A stretch of 64,000 bases of DNA from Paraburkholderia tropica (GTDB taxonomy: Bacteria; Pseudomonadota; Gammaproteobacteria; Burkholderiales; Burkholderiaceae): the NCBI RefSeq assembly GCF_914484835.1, contig NZ_CAJZAR010000037.1, positions 248,001 to 312,000 on the forward strand, read 5' to 3'. A program made the translations under genes and the position numbers. Shown here piece by piece: positions 26,511 to 36,097 of the stretch. How positions within the stretch are numbered: the stretch's first letter is position 1; every line of letters begins with the position of its first letter. The notes under the pieces are model-generated. The model was given only the letters and a program-made list of their open reading frames with translations, was not told where the DNA came from and made no database searches.

Positions 26511-26817
26511 GCCTCCTCCTGGATGTCTCATCCACGCCGGATCGGCACGCACGCGCATGGCGTCCGGGTTCTAGTCGCGACTCCCTGACGAAAAAATATA
26601 GCAGCCTGAAAGGCGCGCGAATTCGATTTTTAATCGTTGCACGCTCATCGTTTACCCCGCAAATTCAAGGCGTTTTCCCACTATCTGGGGTTTGATGTGT
26701 CGTGAATATTTTCGCCGCGCGAATGCGCCCGATGCGAGCGCGCGGCGATTGAATCCGGTCGATCGACCGGAGAGCGTGAAGGACGGCGCGAACGCGCCGC
26801 CCGGTTCATTCGTGAGT
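26511..26817. other. Gap between kdgT and the efflux outer-membrane gene
   Basis: 307 bp. A perfect palindrome CCGGTCGATCGACCGG (26757-26772) and a GGCGCG/CGCGCC hairpin (about 26784-26803) lie beyond the end of the outer-membrane factor gene and may help end its transcript. A TATATT on the minus strand near 26597 could be a -10 for kdgT. No gene is seen. Confidence 0.4.
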
Positions 26818-28347
26818 TCAGCTTTGCGAACTGCTGCGCCAGCCCAGACCGAGACTTTTCTGCAGCGAGACGAAGTCCTTGAGCAACTGTGCCTGCGCCG
26901 ACACCACGTCCTGCTGCGCGGTAAATTCGGCGCGCTGCGTATCGAGCAGATCGACGAGACTCGATGCGCCCGCGCGATAACGCTGGCGCATCAAAGTCGC
27001 CGAGCGCTCCGCCGACGCCTGCACCTTCTGCAAGGTCACCACATGATCGCGCTGATAGCCGTAGCGCGAGAGCGCGCCGTTGGCGTCCTGCAACGCGGCG
27101 AGCACGGCCTTTTCGTAACGCGCCTGCGCTTCGTCGCGCGAGGCTTCCGCGCCGCGCACCGCGCCGGCCGTGCGGCCGAAGTCGAGCAGGTTCCATTGCA
27201 GATACGGCACGCCCACCCAGCTGAAATTACTCTTGCGCGCGAGGTGGCCCGGATCGGCGGCCGTGAAGCCGAGATCGCCGAACAGCGTCAGCTTCGGAAA
27301 ATAGTCGGCCACGTGCTGGCCGATCTGCGCGTTGCTCGACGCGAGGCGGCGCTCCGCCGCGCGAATGTCGGGACGCTGCGCGAGCACGGTCGCCGGATCG
27401 CTGACCGTGACCGTCGCGGGCAGCGTCGGAAACGGACGCGGCGTGGCCAGCTCCGCATCGAGCGCGCCCGGCGCCTTGCCCGTGAGCACCGCGAGCTGAT
27501 CGAGCGACATCTCCACTTGCGACGCCAGCGGCGCGAGCCTCGAACGCGTGTTTTCGACCTGCGTGGTCAAGCGCTCGACGTCCACGTCGGCAGCCGTGCC
27601 GCCCGCGCGGCGCTGCGTGGTCAGCGTGAGCGACTGCTGCTGGATCTCCGCCGTGCGCTGTGCGATCGCGAGACGCTGCTGCTCGTCGCGCAGATCGATA
27701 TAGGCCTGCGCGACTTCGGCCGCGAGCGACACCTGCGTGTCGGCGAGATCGGCGGACACGGCGTCGGCCTCGTCGCTGGCCGCTTCCACCGCGCGGCGCG
27801 TGCCGCCGAACAGGTCGATTTCCCACGAGGCGTCGAAGCCCACCGTATAGAACTGCAGCGGACCGCGCCCCGCCCCCGAACTGCCCGACGATTGCGAGAA
27901 CGAGCTGAGATCGGGTTCGCGCATGCGCGGCGCGGCGGCCACCGCCGAGACTTTCGGCATTTCGGCGGCGCGCTGCTGCTGCAATTGCGCGCGCGATTCG
28001 CGCAACCGCGCCTGCGCGACGCGCACATCGGGATTGTGTTCGAGCGCCGCCGCGATCAGCGCGTTCAGTTGCGGATCGTCGAGCGCGACCCACCAGTCGC
28101 TCGGCGCGCGCGCCATCGTCACGCCTTGCGCCGGCGTGCGCACGAAGGTCGCGGCGCTCGCGGCTTCGGGCGCGACCGCGGGTGCGCCGCGATAGTCGGG
28201 GCCCACGGTGCAGGCCGCGAGCAGGCACGCGCCCGCGATCAGCGAGAGTCGCGCGACGGGAAGTGCGAACGGAAGTGCGAAAGGGACTGCGAAAGGGACT
28301 GCGAACGGGAGTGCGCGTGGAACGCGGTAAGAACGAGTTGCCGTCAT
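26818..28347 (-). CDS. NodT-family outer membrane efflux lipoprotein
   Basis: 509 residues. The signal peptide contains an unusual run of four-residue repeats (PFAV PFAV PFAL PFAL) and ends at the lipobox LLAAC, so the mature protein is acylated. TVGPDYRGAP, DPQLNALI, and the long coiled-coil halves with RPDIRAAERRL identify the TolC-like NodT/OprM group. It forms the outer-membrane channel of a tripartite pump. It starts 18 bp after the MFS pump gene and is clearly the third gene of that operon. The repeats reflect a 12-bp minisatellite (28259-28318). Confidence 0.92.
   Translation of the reverse strand: MTATRSYRVPRALPFAVPFAVPFALPFALPVARLSLIAGACLLAACTVGPDYRGAPAVAPEAASAATFVRTPAQGVTMARAPSDWWVALDDPQLNALIAAALEHNPDVRVAQARLRESRAQLQQQRAAEMPKVSAVAAAPRMREPDLSSFSQSSGSSGAGRGPLQFYTVGFDASWEIDLFGGTRRAVEAASDEADAVSADLADTQVSLAAEVAQAYIDLRDEQQRLAIAQRTAEIQQQSLTLTTQRRAGGTAADVDVERLTTQVENTRSRLAPLASQVEMSLDQLAVLTGKAPGALDAELATPRPFPTLPATVTVSDPATVLAQRPDIRAAERRLASSNAQIGQHVADYFPKLTLFGDLGFTAADPGHLARKSNFSWVGVPYLQWNLLDFGRTAGAVRGAEASRDEAQARYEKAVLAALQDANGALSRYGYQRDHVVTLQKVQASAERSATLMRQRYRAGASSLVDLLDTQRAEFTAQQDVVSAQAQLLKDFVSLQKSLGLGWRSSSQS
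28259..28318 (-). repeat. In-frame 12-bp minisatellite in the efflux lipoprotein signal peptide
   Basis: Five tandem copies of a GGRAGTGCGAAM-like 12-bp unit encode the PFAV/PFAL repeats that lengthen the signal peptide h-region. Confidence 0.85.
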
Positions 28348-28365
28348 GTGTCGAAAGTGAAAGCG

Positions 28366-29967
28366 TCAGTGGCCGGCGGACGGCGTCTTCGCGCCGGGCT
28401 GCGGTTTCTTGAGCATCAGCGCGAGCGGCACGCACGCCGCGAGCGCGATACCGAGCACCCAGAATGTTTCGGAGTACGTGATGACCATCGATTGCTGGTG
28501 GATCTGCGAAGCGATCTGTTCGAGCGAGATCATCTTCGAATACGCCATGTCGCCGGTCTGCGCGAACCAGCTGGCCGCGCCGCTCGCGACGCGTTCCTGA
28601 CCGATCAGCGAATTCGCGCTGATCGACTCGCGCAGCATGGCCGTATGGAAGGTCTCGCGCCGATCGATCAGCGTGCCGATGATCGCGAGCCCCACCGAGC
28701 CGCCCAGATTGCGCGCCATGTTGTAGAGCCCCGCCGCATCGCCGGAATCCTCGCGCGCGACCGCCGCCATCGAGGCCTGATTCAGCGGCATCATCGCGAG
28801 CATCTGCGCCACGCCGCGAATGAGCTGCGACCACACGAAATCGTGGCCCACGCTTTGAGCCGTGAGCGAAATATCGAGCATGCAGCTCAGCGTGAACAGC
28901 AGCAGGCCGCTCACCACCAGCACGCGAAAATCGACTTTCGCGAGCAGGCGCGGCAGCACCGGCATCACGAGGAACGCGGGCAGCCCGGAAAGCAGCATGA
29001 TCGCGCCCGACTGCTCCGCGTTATAACCGGCGACGAGGCTCAGGAACTGCGGCAGCAGATACGAAATGCCATAGAGCCCCGCGCCCACTGCCGAGACGAT
29101 GATGATCACGCTCGCGTAACGCGGATTGCGCATCAACGAGAGCCGCAAGATGGGTTTCTTCGCGACGAACTGCGAGATCGCGATCAGCACCATGCCCGCG
29201 AACGACACGCAGGAGAGCGTGACGATCATGCTCGATTCGAACCAGCGCTCGCGCTGTCCTTCTTCGAGCACGACCGTGAGCGTGCTCAGGCCGACCGCGA
29301 GGCCGACGATGCCGAGCCAGTCGGCCTTGAAAAAGGCCTCCCAATGCGGACGATCGGCGGGCAGGCCCACGATCAGCAGCGTAATGAGCGCGATACAGAC
29401 CGGCAGATTGATAAAGAAGCACCAGCTCCAGCTGATGTTTTCCGCGAGCCAGCCGCCCACCACGGGACCGAGCAGCGGCCCGAGCAGCACGATGAGCCCG
29501 AACACCGTCATGCCCACCGGTAGCTGCGAGAGCGGCAACCGCGTGCGGATGATGGTCTGCGCCGTGGGAATCATCGCGCCGCCGGTGAAGCCCTGGCCGA
29601 TGCGGCCCGCGATCATCACGCCGAGCGTGCTCGACCAGCCGCACATCATCGAGAAGCCGATGAACAGCGCCGAATTCGCGAGCAGGAAATTTCGGAGTCC
29701 GAACACGCGTGTGAGCCACGCGGCCAGCGGAATCATCACGATCTCGGACATCAGATAGCCCGTGGAAATCCACGTGCCCTCGGTGCCCGTCGCGCCAATT
29801 TCGCCCTGTATCTGCGGCAGCGCCGAGTTCGTGATGGAGATGTCGAGCGTGGCCATCAGCGCGCCCAGCGCACCGGCGGCCACCGCGATCCAGTCGGCGA
29901 CACCCGCGCGCTCGCCGTGCGGCTGCGGCGCGGCGGGCGCGTTGCCCGCGTTGCCGGCCTCAGCCAC
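28366..29967 (-). CDS. EmrB/QacA-type (DHA2, 14-TMS) MFS drug efflux pump
   Basis: 533 residues if the GTG at 29967 is used; it overlaps the end of the membrane fusion gene by 8 nt. An ATG at 30030 is possible but has no SD and would overlap by 71 nt. DHA2 motifs are clear: LDISITNSALPQIQGEIGA (motif D1), GRIGQGFTGGAMIP (motif C region), GPLLGPVVGGWLAE and the conserved INLPVCI. It expels hydrophobic drugs or fatty-acid-like toxins with protons, working with the fusion protein upstream and the NodT-type channel downstream. Confidence 0.93.
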   Translation of the reverse strand: MAEAGNAGNAPAAPQPHGERAGVADWIAVAAGALGALMATLDISITNSALPQIQGEIGATGTEGTWISTGYLMSEIVMIPLAAWLTRVFGLRNFLLANSALFIGFSMMCGWSSTLGVMIAGRIGQGFTGGAMIPTAQTIIRTRLPLSQLPVGMTVFGLIVLLGPLLGPVVGGWLAENISWSWCFFINLPVCIALITLLIVGLPADRPHWEAFFKADWLGIVGLAVGLSTLTVVLEEGQRERWFESSMIVTLSCVSFAGMVLIAISQFVAKKPILRLSLMRNPRYASVIIIVSAVGAGLYGISYLLPQFLSLVAGYNAEQSGAIMLLSGLPAFLVMPVLPRLLAKVDFRVLVVSGLLLFTLSCMLDISLTAQSVGHDFVWSQLIRGVAQMLAMMPLNQASMAAVAREDSGDAAGLYNMARNLGGSVGLAIIGTLIDRRETFHTAMLRESISANSLIGQERVASGAASWFAQTGDMAYSKMISLEQIASQIHQQSMVITYSETFWVLGIALAACVPLALMLKKPQPGAKTPSAGH

Positions 29968-31135
29968 GATGGTTCTCGGCGTCGATGCGGCGATCGTCCT
30001 CGCTCGCGGAACGCGTGTCGACATCGACATTCACGGACATGCCCGGCAGCAGCACCGCGCGCGTTTCCGGCCCGATGTCGAGACGGATGCGCACCGGCAC
30101 GCGCTGCACGATCTTCGTGAAGTTGCCGGTGGCGTTTTCCGGGGGCAGCAGCGCGAACTGCGCGCCCGTGCCAGGCGCGAAGCTGTCGACCACGCCATGC
30201 AGCGTGTGACCCGACAAGGCGTCGACGCGCATTTCCACGGGCTGGCCCACGCGCATGCGGCCGATCTGCGTTTCCTTGAAATTCGCCGTGAGATAGGTCT
30301 GCTGCACCGGCACCACGGTCAGCATGCGCGTGCCCGGCTGCACGTACTGGCCCACGCGAACCGTGCGATCGCCCACACGGCCCGCGAGCGCCGACGTCAC
30401 CACCGTGTGGTCGAGATCGAGCTGCGACTGCGCGGCGCTCGCGCGCGCCGCTTCGAGCTGCGCGCGCGCCTGCGCGAGTTGCGCCGTGAGCGCGGCGGTT
30501 TGCGAACGTGCCGCCTCGACCGAGGCCGTGTCCGCCGCCAGCGTGGCCTGCGCCTGATCGCGCGTGCTCTTGAGTTCGGTGAGACGCTCGACCGTTTCCG
30601 CGCCCGTGGCCGCCAGCGGCGCGTAACGCGCGACTTCGTCCTGCGCATGACGCAGGCTCACGCGCGCCACTTCCTGCTGCGCCTGGGTCTGCGCGATGTT
30701 CGCGCGTTGCTGCACGAGTTGCGCCTCGGCGTGCTGAATGTCGGCCTGGCGCGCGTCGACGGTGGCGTTGGCCTGATCGAGCGCGACCTGATACTGGCGC
30801 GCATCGAGTTTCACCAGCGGATCGCCGGCCTTCACGGCCTGATTGTCGGCGACGAAGACATCGGTGATATAGCCGCTGACCTTCGGCGCGACGGTGACGC
30901 TGTCGGCCTGCAGATAGGCGTCGTCGGTGCTCTCGATGAAACGCCCCACCAGCCACCAGTGACCGAACCACGTTGCGCCCGCAAGCAACGCGACGACGCC
31001 GAGGCCGATCATGACGGCACGCTTATTACCGGTCTTTTTATCGGCCTTGTTATCGGCAGTTTGGATATCGCGTTTATCGGGCGAATTGGCGTCGCCCGAC
31101 GCATCTCGTCCCGGCGCGCCCGCAGTCGTTGACAT
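29960..31135 (-). CDS. HlyD/EmrA-family membrane fusion protein
   Basis: 391 residues. The charged cytoplasmic head (DKADKKTGNKR) precedes one membrane helix (AVMIGLGVVALLAGATWFG). Then comes STDDAYLQADSVTVAPKVSGYI, the hallmark lipoyl half-motif of EmrA, a long alpha-hairpin (about residues 110-250), and a second half VTSALAGRVGDRTVRVGQYVQPG. The periplasmic adaptor links the MFS pump to the outer membrane channel. First gene of the three-gene operon, divergent from the TetR regulator; its promoter carries the repeated operator. Confidence 0.93.
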   Translation of the reverse strand: MSTTAGAPGRDASGDANSPDKRDIQTADNKADKKTGNKRAVMIGLGVVALLAGATWFGHWWLVGRFIESTDDAYLQADSVTVAPKVSGYITDVFVADNQAVKAGDPLVKLDARQYQVALDQANATVDARQADIQHAEAQLVQQRANIAQTQAQQEVARVSLRHAQDEVARYAPLAATGAETVERLTELKSTRDQAQATLAADTASVEAARSQTAALTAQLAQARAQLEAARASAAQSQLDLDHTVVTSALAGRVGDRTVRVGQYVQPGTRMLTVVPVQQTYLTANFKETQIGRMRVGQPVEMRVDALSGHTLHGVVDSFAPGTGAQFALLPPENATGNFTKIVQRVPVRIRLDIGPETRAVLLPGMSVNVDVDTRSASEDDRRIDAENHRG

Positions 31136-31153
31136 GTTTTTGCCAGCCTTAAT

Positions 31154-31189
31154 TTATTCCAGTCGGCAAAATTATTCCATCCGGCAAAA
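31154..31189. promoter_or_regulatory. Tandem 18-bp operator candidate for the TetR regulator
   Basis: Two adjacent 18-bp direct repeats, TTATTCCAGTCGGCAAAA and TTATTCCATCCGGCAAAA (16 of 18 identical), fill the centre of the divergent promoter region. The second copy sits in the -35/-10 spacer of the efflux promoter and the first covers the -10 to +1 area. Confidence 0.65.
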
Positions 31190-31198
31190 TTGTGTCAA
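31171..31198 (-). promoter_or_regulatory. Sigma70 promoter of the efflux operon
   Basis: On the minus strand TTGACA (31193-31198) is followed after 16 bp by AATAAT (31171-31176). It overlaps the tandem repeat, which fits TetR repression. Confidence 0.65.
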
Positions 31199-31237
31199 GT
31201 GATATATTTCGAAAGCTCAGACCGCCACTCGAATCAC

Positions 31238-32056
31238 ATGAACGACACGAAACCGCTACGCCGCCCCAAAGCGGGCGGCTACGCCCGCGGCGACGAAACT
31301 CGCCGCAAGATTATCGAAGCGGCCATCAGCTTGTTTGGCCAGCACGGTTTCGAAGGCGCCTCGACCCGCGATATCGCCGCACGCGCGGGCGTCAACGCCC
31401 CCGCCCTCCAGTACTATTTCGAAAGCAAGGAAGGCCTCTACTGCGCGTGCGCCGAATCGCTCGCCGACGAGTCGTGGCAATCGTTCGAGCCCGCCGTGCT
31501 GCGCGCGCGCGCCGTGCTCGACCGCGACGGCAGCACGGCCGAGATGATCGACGCCTTCCTCGACATTCAGCGCGCGGTCGCCGACCGCACCTTCGTCAAG
31601 CGCAGCGACCCCGACCAACGGCTGTTCTTCGCACGCGAACAAGGCGGCGGCGAGCCGGCGTCCGGCTCCGAAGTCCTGCGCCAGCGCGTGCGCGCGCCGC
31701 TCAACGACGTGAACACCACGCTGCTCTCCCGCATCAGCGGCACGCGCGCGGACGATCCGCTCACCGTCATGCGCATGCTCAGCCTCTACGGCCAGTTCCT
31801 GATGTTCTATATCGCGCGGCGCGCAACGCTGACGACGCTGAAATGGGACGACATCGACGCTGAAAAGGCCGAGTTTCTGAAAGCGAACGTTGCCGATCAA
31901 ACGCGTGTGCTGCTCGAACACTGGAGCCGTCAGGGCGGCACGGACGGCGAACAAGGCGCTGAGCAGCGCATTGAGAAGAAGGCGGAAGCAACGCCCGATC
32001 AAGCGGCGGCTTCAGCGCCCCAAAAGACGCGCGCCGCGAAAGCCGCCGCACAATAA
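31238..32056 (+). CDS. TetR-family regulator (CerR-type C-terminal domain) of the efflux operon
   Basis: 272 residues from the ATG at 31238; 16 upstream in-frame codons are excluded because the basic arm RRPKAGGYARGDETRRKI is the usual start. The helix-turn-helix reads AAISLFGQHGFEGASTRDIAARAGVNAPALQYYFESKEGLY. The middle region resembles the DUF1956/CerR ligand-binding domain, and the last 40 residues are a low-complexity Ala/Gln/Lys tail. It is divergently placed and most likely represses the emrAB-like operon through the 18-bp repeats. The ligand is unknown. Confidence 0.9.
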   Translation: MNDTKPLRRPKAGGYARGDETRRKIIEAAISLFGQHGFEGASTRDIAARAGVNAPALQYYFESKEGLYCACAESLADESWQSFEPAVLRARAVLDRDGSTAEMIDAFLDIQRAVADRTFVKRSDPDQRLFFAREQGGGEPASGSEVLRQRVRAPLNDVNTTLLSRISGTRADDPLTVMRMLSLYGQFLMFYIARRATLTTLKWDDIDAEKAEFLKANVADQTRVLLEHWSRQGGTDGEQGAEQRIEKKAEATPDQAAASAPQKTRAAKAAAQ

Positions 32057-32106
32057 GCGAACACACTGCGCGTTTCCTTAAAGAAACGCGAGCGACGATT
32101 CATCGC

Positions 32107-32167
32107 TTATCGGAAACAAGGGAAACCCGCACGCACGCGCGAGTTTTCCTGGTTTCCGATGCGAAAC
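32107..32167. repeat. REP-like hairpin element (GTTTCCGAT family)
   Basis: An arm TCGGAAACAAGGGAAAC pairs imperfectly (15 of 17) with GTTTTCCTGGTTTCCGA, and the right arm continues into GTTTCCGATGCGAAAC (32152-32167). It lies after the TetR gene and ahead of the LysE gene. Confidence 0.6.
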
Positions 32168-32240
32168 GCACGGCGATGCGCATTTCGGCGTGCTACTGTT
32201 AAAAACCCTTTCACCCACTCGCCACCCGCGCGCGATCGCC

Positions 32241-32876
32241 ATGTCCCCCACTACCGCTGTCGTCAGTATTCTTGCCGCCCTGCTGCTGGGCGCCATGAGC
32301 CCCGGCCCCAGTTTCGTGATGGTCGCGCGCAACGCGATCGGCCTGTCGCGCCGCGACGGCGTCGCCACCGCGCTCGGCATGGGCGTCGGCGCGATCTGCT
32401 TCGCGGGTATCGCGCTCGCCGGTCTCTATACGCTGCTCGCCACCGTGTCGTGGCTCTACGCGGGCCTGAAGATCGCGGGCGGTCTCTACCTGCTCTATAT
32501 CGCCTCGCGGATCTGGCGCGGCGCGGGCGAGCCGATCGCGATGAACCGCGATGTCGCGGGCGGCACGCGGCCCGGCAAATCGTTCTGGATGGGCCTCACG
32601 ACGCAATTGAGCAACCCGAAAACCGCCGTCGCCTACGGCAGTATTTTCGTGGCGCTGCTGCCGCAACATCCGCCGACGTGGTGCTACTTCGCGCTGCCGC
32701 CGCTCGTGTTCGCGATCGAAACCGGCTGGTACACCGTGGTCGCGCTGTGCTTTTCGAGCCAGCGTCCGCGCGATCTGTATCTGCGCGCGAAGGGCTGGAT
32801 CGACCGGCTCGCGGCGGGCGCGATCGCCGCGCTCGGCCTGCGCCTGATTCTCAGCGCCGGACGCCGCGGGATCTGA
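32241..32876 (+). CDS. LysE/RhtB-family exporter
   Basis: 211 residues from the ATG at 32241. Signature: MSPGPSFVMVARNAIGLSRRDG near the start, a GLYLLYIASRIWRG stretch, and WMGLTTQLSNPKTAVAYGSIF in the middle, with about six membrane helices. The family exports amino acids such as lysine, homoserine or threonine from the cytosol. Substrate unknown. It lies alone between the TetR gene and the convergent hydroxylase gene. Confidence 0.9.
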   Translation: MSPTTAVVSILAALLLGAMSPGPSFVMVARNAIGLSRRDGVATALGMGVGAICFAGIALAGLYTLLATVSWLYAGLKIAGGLYLLYIASRIWRGAGEPIAMNRDVAGGTRPGKSFWMGLTTQLSNPKTAVAYGSIFVALLPQHPPTWCYFALPPLVFAIETGWYTVVALCFSSQRPRDLYLRAKGWIDRLAAGAIAALGLRLILSAGRRGI

Positions 32877-32916
32877 AGCGCCGGGCGCGCGACGCGCCCA
32901 CCCAACGCGCGCCCGC

Positions 32917-33597
32917 TCAGCAATCGGCCCACATGCGCAGCAGATTGTGATAACAGCCGGTGAGCTGCACGAGCGATTCGTCATTGGCGTTCTGCATCGT
33001 GAGCCGCTGGATCGCGACATCCATATCGAGCAGCAGCGCGCGTTGCGCATCCTCGCGCACAAGGCTTTCGATCCAGAAGAACGACGCGATGCGCTCGCCG
33101 CGCGTCACAGGCTCGACCTTGTGCACGCTCGAACCCGGATACAGGATCATGTGCCCGGCGGGCAGCTTCACGCGCTGCTCGCCGTAGGTATCGCGAATCA
33201 CGAGTTCGCCGCCGTCGTAGCTGGCCGGATCGGCGAGAAACAGCGTGGCGGAAAGATCGGTACGCACACGCTCGCGCGAAGCACGAATCCCGCGCACGGC
33301 ATTATCGATATGGAATCCGAATGATTCTCCGCCCGCATAGCTATTGAACAGCGGCGGATAAATGCGCTTGGGCAGCGCCGCCGACATGAACACCGCATCT
33401 TTCGCGAGACGGTCGATGATTTCATCGCCGATCTCGCGGGCGAGCGGATCGTCGCCGGCGAGTTGCCGATTATGTTTGACGCGCTGCGATTGCGCGCCCG
33501 CCGTCGCCTTGCCGTCGATCCACTGCGCCGCGCGCAGCCGCTCGACCAGCACCTTCGATTCCTGCGGGCTGAATACGCCCGGAATTTCCACGATCAT
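32917..33597 (-). CDS. PKHD-type Fe(II)/2-oxoglutarate hydroxylase, PiuC-like
   Basis: 226 residues from the ATG at 33597 ([13 protein letters not shown], the standard start of PiuC/YbiX). Iron ligands H96 and D98 (FGFHIDNA) and H159 (SVHKVEPV), plus the 2-oxoglutarate Arg R169 ([10 protein letters not shown]), are intact. The family hydroxylates an unknown substrate and is repeatedly found beside iron-siderophore receptors. It starts 81 bp after the receptor stop on the same strand and is probably co-transcribed under the same Fur control. Confidence 0.92.
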   Translation of the reverse strand: MIVEIPGVFSPQESKVLVERLRAAQWIDGKATAGAQSQRVKHNRQLAGDDPLAREIGDEIIDRLAKDAVFMSAALPKRIYPPLFNSYAGGESFGFHIDNAVRGIRASRERVRTDLSATLFLADPASYDGGELVIRDTYGEQRVKLPAGHMILYPGSSVHKVEPVTRGERIASFFWIESLVREDAQRALLLDMDVAIQRLTMQNANDESLVQLTGCYHNLLRMWADC

Positions 33598-33678
33598 CGT
33601 TTCACTCTTTGCATCGTCATGAATGCGCGAACGGCGGCACCTCTGGCGACGCGCCGCCGTACCGCTCACGAACACGGG

Positions 33679-36060
33679 TTAGAAGCGCACGTCCGCCGAC
33701 AGCAGCACCGTGCGCCCCGCGCCCGGCACGCCATAAAGCTGGAAGCCGTCGAGCGACGCGCCCACCGCCGAGTAGTAGAACGTGTTGAACAGGTTCTGCA
33801 CGTTGAGGCTCAGCGAGAGATTCTTGTTGACCTCGTAGCGCGCCGCGAGCGAATGCAGCCAGAACGCGGGCGCTTTCTCCGCGTCGTACACATAGGCCGG
33901 ATGCGTGCCGTTCGCGCCGCTCACCGTGCTGCTGTTATTGCTCTGTCCTCCTACGTATTCGTTGTCGGTATAGCGGCGCGTGCCCACGTACTGCACGCCG
34001 TAGCTCACCGAGAACTTCGGCGTGACCGCATACGAGGTCCAGAGATTGAAGGTCGCGTTCGGCACATTGGCCGGACGCTGGCCTTCGTTGATGCCCTTCG
34101 TGATGCGCCCGCGCATCGCCGCAAAGCCCGCGAACGCCGACCACTTCTCGGTGATATTGCCCGACACGCCCAGCTCGATGCCATCGACACGCTTGGGCGG
34201 CAACTCGCGCACCACGCTCGACGTCGTATCGCCGTAATCCCACGAATCGCTGAGTTCGGTGCGAAACAGCGCGCTCGTGATCGACAGACGCCGGTCGAGC
34301 AGATCCCACTTGGTGCCCAGTTCCCACGTCTGCGCGACGGCCGGTTTGAGGCTCGCCGTGGCCGCCGAGGTCGCGCCATAGATCGTGTTGTTGGTCGTCG
34401 CGCCCACCGCCGAAGGCTGCGCCGCGCGCCCATAAGTCGCGTAGATGCTGCCGAACGGCAGCGGCTTGTACGTGATGCCGATGCGGCCGCTGAACGCGCC
34501 GTCGCTCGTCGTCAGCACCGAATGCGCATTGGCCGCGCCGCTCACCTGCTTGACCCAGAAGCGGTCGTAACGCGCCGCGCCTTCGACGATCCACTTCGGC
34601 GTGATCGTCACGGTGTCGCGGATATAGACGCCCGCGTCGTTCACCGCCGCGTAGTCGCCGGTCGTGCCTTCCATCGTGTTCACGCCGCCCATGCTCGTGC
34701 CATACGCGTTCGTGAGATCCATCACGGGATTCGTCGATGGCGCGAGCACGCTGCGTGGCAAATCGCCATAACGCTCGTGATAGAACTCCGCGCCGATCAC
34801 GACGTCGTGATGCAGCCCCGCCGTATCGAACGACGTATTAACGTTGGTCTCGTTGGCGAGAATGTCGTAGCGCTTCGAGGTGCCGTAGTTATTGCCGCGC
34901 AGCACCGCGAGCGGCGAGAGATTCGGGTCCGCCGCCACGCCGCTATACGAGAGCACGCCCGACGCGCTCGTGACGAGCGAGCCCGTGCCCACGTATCCGT
35001 ACGACGTGCCGCTCGTCGAATTGAAACGTGCGGGCGCGAGCACCGTGGTGCGATCGGTCTGCTCCCAGCGCGTCATGTTCGAGATGCGCAGATTGTCGTT
35101 GAAATCGTGCTCGATCTTCACGCTCGCGCGGTTGGTGGTCGAGTGATCCTTATAGAGATCCGGGTCGCCGTACCAGCCGTTGCGCGGCACGCCGGGCATG
35201 CGCTGGCCGCCCGTGCCGCGCTCGATCGGCACGCCGGTGTCGGGCACGTTGTTGTCCTGCTGATGGAAGTAGTCGAGCGTCACGCGCGTGGGCGTGCCGA
35301 GCCCCATCGCGAGCGAGCCGGCCACGCCCCAGCGGTCGTCGTGCACGTTGGCGCGCTCGTCGACATCCTGCGTGTGGCGCATGAGATTCAGGCGCAGCGC
35401 CGAATGCTCGCCGATCTGCTTGTTGAGGTCGGCGGTCACGCGTCGATAACGCGCGGACCCGAGCGTGGTCGCGAGGTGATACGCATCGTTGAGATGCGCT
35501 TCCTTCGTCACGAGATTGACGCTGCCGCCCGGCGCGGCCACGCCCGATTCGATCGTGCCGGTGCCCTTGAACACTTCGACGCGATCCACGTCGAAGGTGT
35601 CCGAACGGCTTGCGAGCCCCGCGTCGCGCAGACCGTCGATCGTGATGCTCTGCTCGCCCGAAAAGCCGCGGATCGTGAACATGTCGCCCCAGCCGAGATT
35701 GCCCTCGCCCGACGTGAAGGTGATGCCCGGCACGTTCTTGAGAATGTCCTGGAGACTTTGCGCCTGCTGCTCGTCGAGCACGCGCTTGGGCACGATCGCA
35801 ATGCTCTGCGCGATATCGAGCAGCGGCGCCGTGAACTGATCCGACTCCACGTACTTCGTCTGATAAGGCGAGCTTTTGCCGCTCACGTTCACGGCGGGCA
35901 GCGTGGTGCTGGCTGCGGGTGCCTGTGTGGTTTGCGCTGTCTCTGCGGCTTGCGTCGATTGCGCGTGCGCCGCCGTGAGCGCGACGCACCCGAACGTCGC
36001 GCCGAACAGATTGATCAGCAAGCCCGACGGACGGCCTCGCGTTCCCCGATTCAACTGCAT
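33679..36060 (-). CDS. TonB-dependent siderophore receptor, PiuA/Fiu-like
   Basis: 793 residues from the ATG at 36060, with GGGGTGA upstream. A longer start at 36096 would run into the Fur box, so it is disfavoured. The signal peptide ends TAAHAQS. The plug shows DILKNVPGITFTSGEGNLGWGDMFTIRGF-type wording and DGLRDAG, typical of the catecholate group, then EVFKGTGTIESGVAAPGGSVNLVTK. The barrel ends in Phe (SADVRF). It probably imports catecholate or related iron complexes; the pairing with PiuC supports this. Ligand not proven. Confidence 0.92.
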   Translation of the reverse strand: MQLNRGTRGRPSGLLINLFGATFGCVALTAAHAQSTQAAETAQTTQAPAASTTLPAVNVSGKSSPYQTKYVESDQFTAPLLDIAQSIAIVPKRVLDEQQAQSLQDILKNVPGITFTSGEGNLGWGDMFTIRGFSGEQSITIDGLRDAGLASRSDTFDVDRVEVFKGTGTIESGVAAPGGSVNLVTKEAHLNDAYHLATTLGSARYRRVTADLNKQIGEHSALRLNLMRHTQDVDERANVHDDRWGVAGSLAMGLGTPTRVTLDYFHQQDNNVPDTGVPIERGTGGQRMPGVPRNGWYGDPDLYKDHSTTNRASVKIEHDFNDNLRISNMTRWEQTDRTTVLAPARFNSTSGTSYGYVGTGSLVTSASGVLSYSGVAADPNLSPLAVLRGNNYGTSKRYDILANETNVNTSFDTAGLHHDVVIGAEFYHERYGDLPRSVLAPSTNPVMDLTNAYGTSMGGVNTMEGTTGDYAAVNDAGVYIRDTVTITPKWIVEGAARYDRFWVKQVSGAANAHSVLTTSDGAFSGRIGITYKPLPFGSIYATYGRAAQPSAVGATTNNTIYGATSAATASLKPAVAQTWELGTKWDLLDRRLSITSALFRTELSDSWDYGDTTSSVVRELPPKRVDGIELGVSGNITEKWSAFAGFAAMRGRITKGINEGQRPANVPNATFNLWTSYAVTPKFSVSYGVQYVGTRRYTDNEYVGGQSNNSSTVSGANGTHPAYVYDAEKAPAFWLHSLAARYEVNKNLSLSLNVQNLFNTFYYSAVGASLDGFQLYGVPGAGRTVLLSADVRF

Positions 36061-36097
36061 GTTGTATTCACCCCAATGACCTGTTGGCATCGCCATC

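Noticed and set aside
36061..36096. A longer start for the PiuA-like receptor.
   Set aside because: It would begin 2 bp from the Fur box, leaving no room for a promoter, and the ATG at 36060 has a GGGGTGA site.
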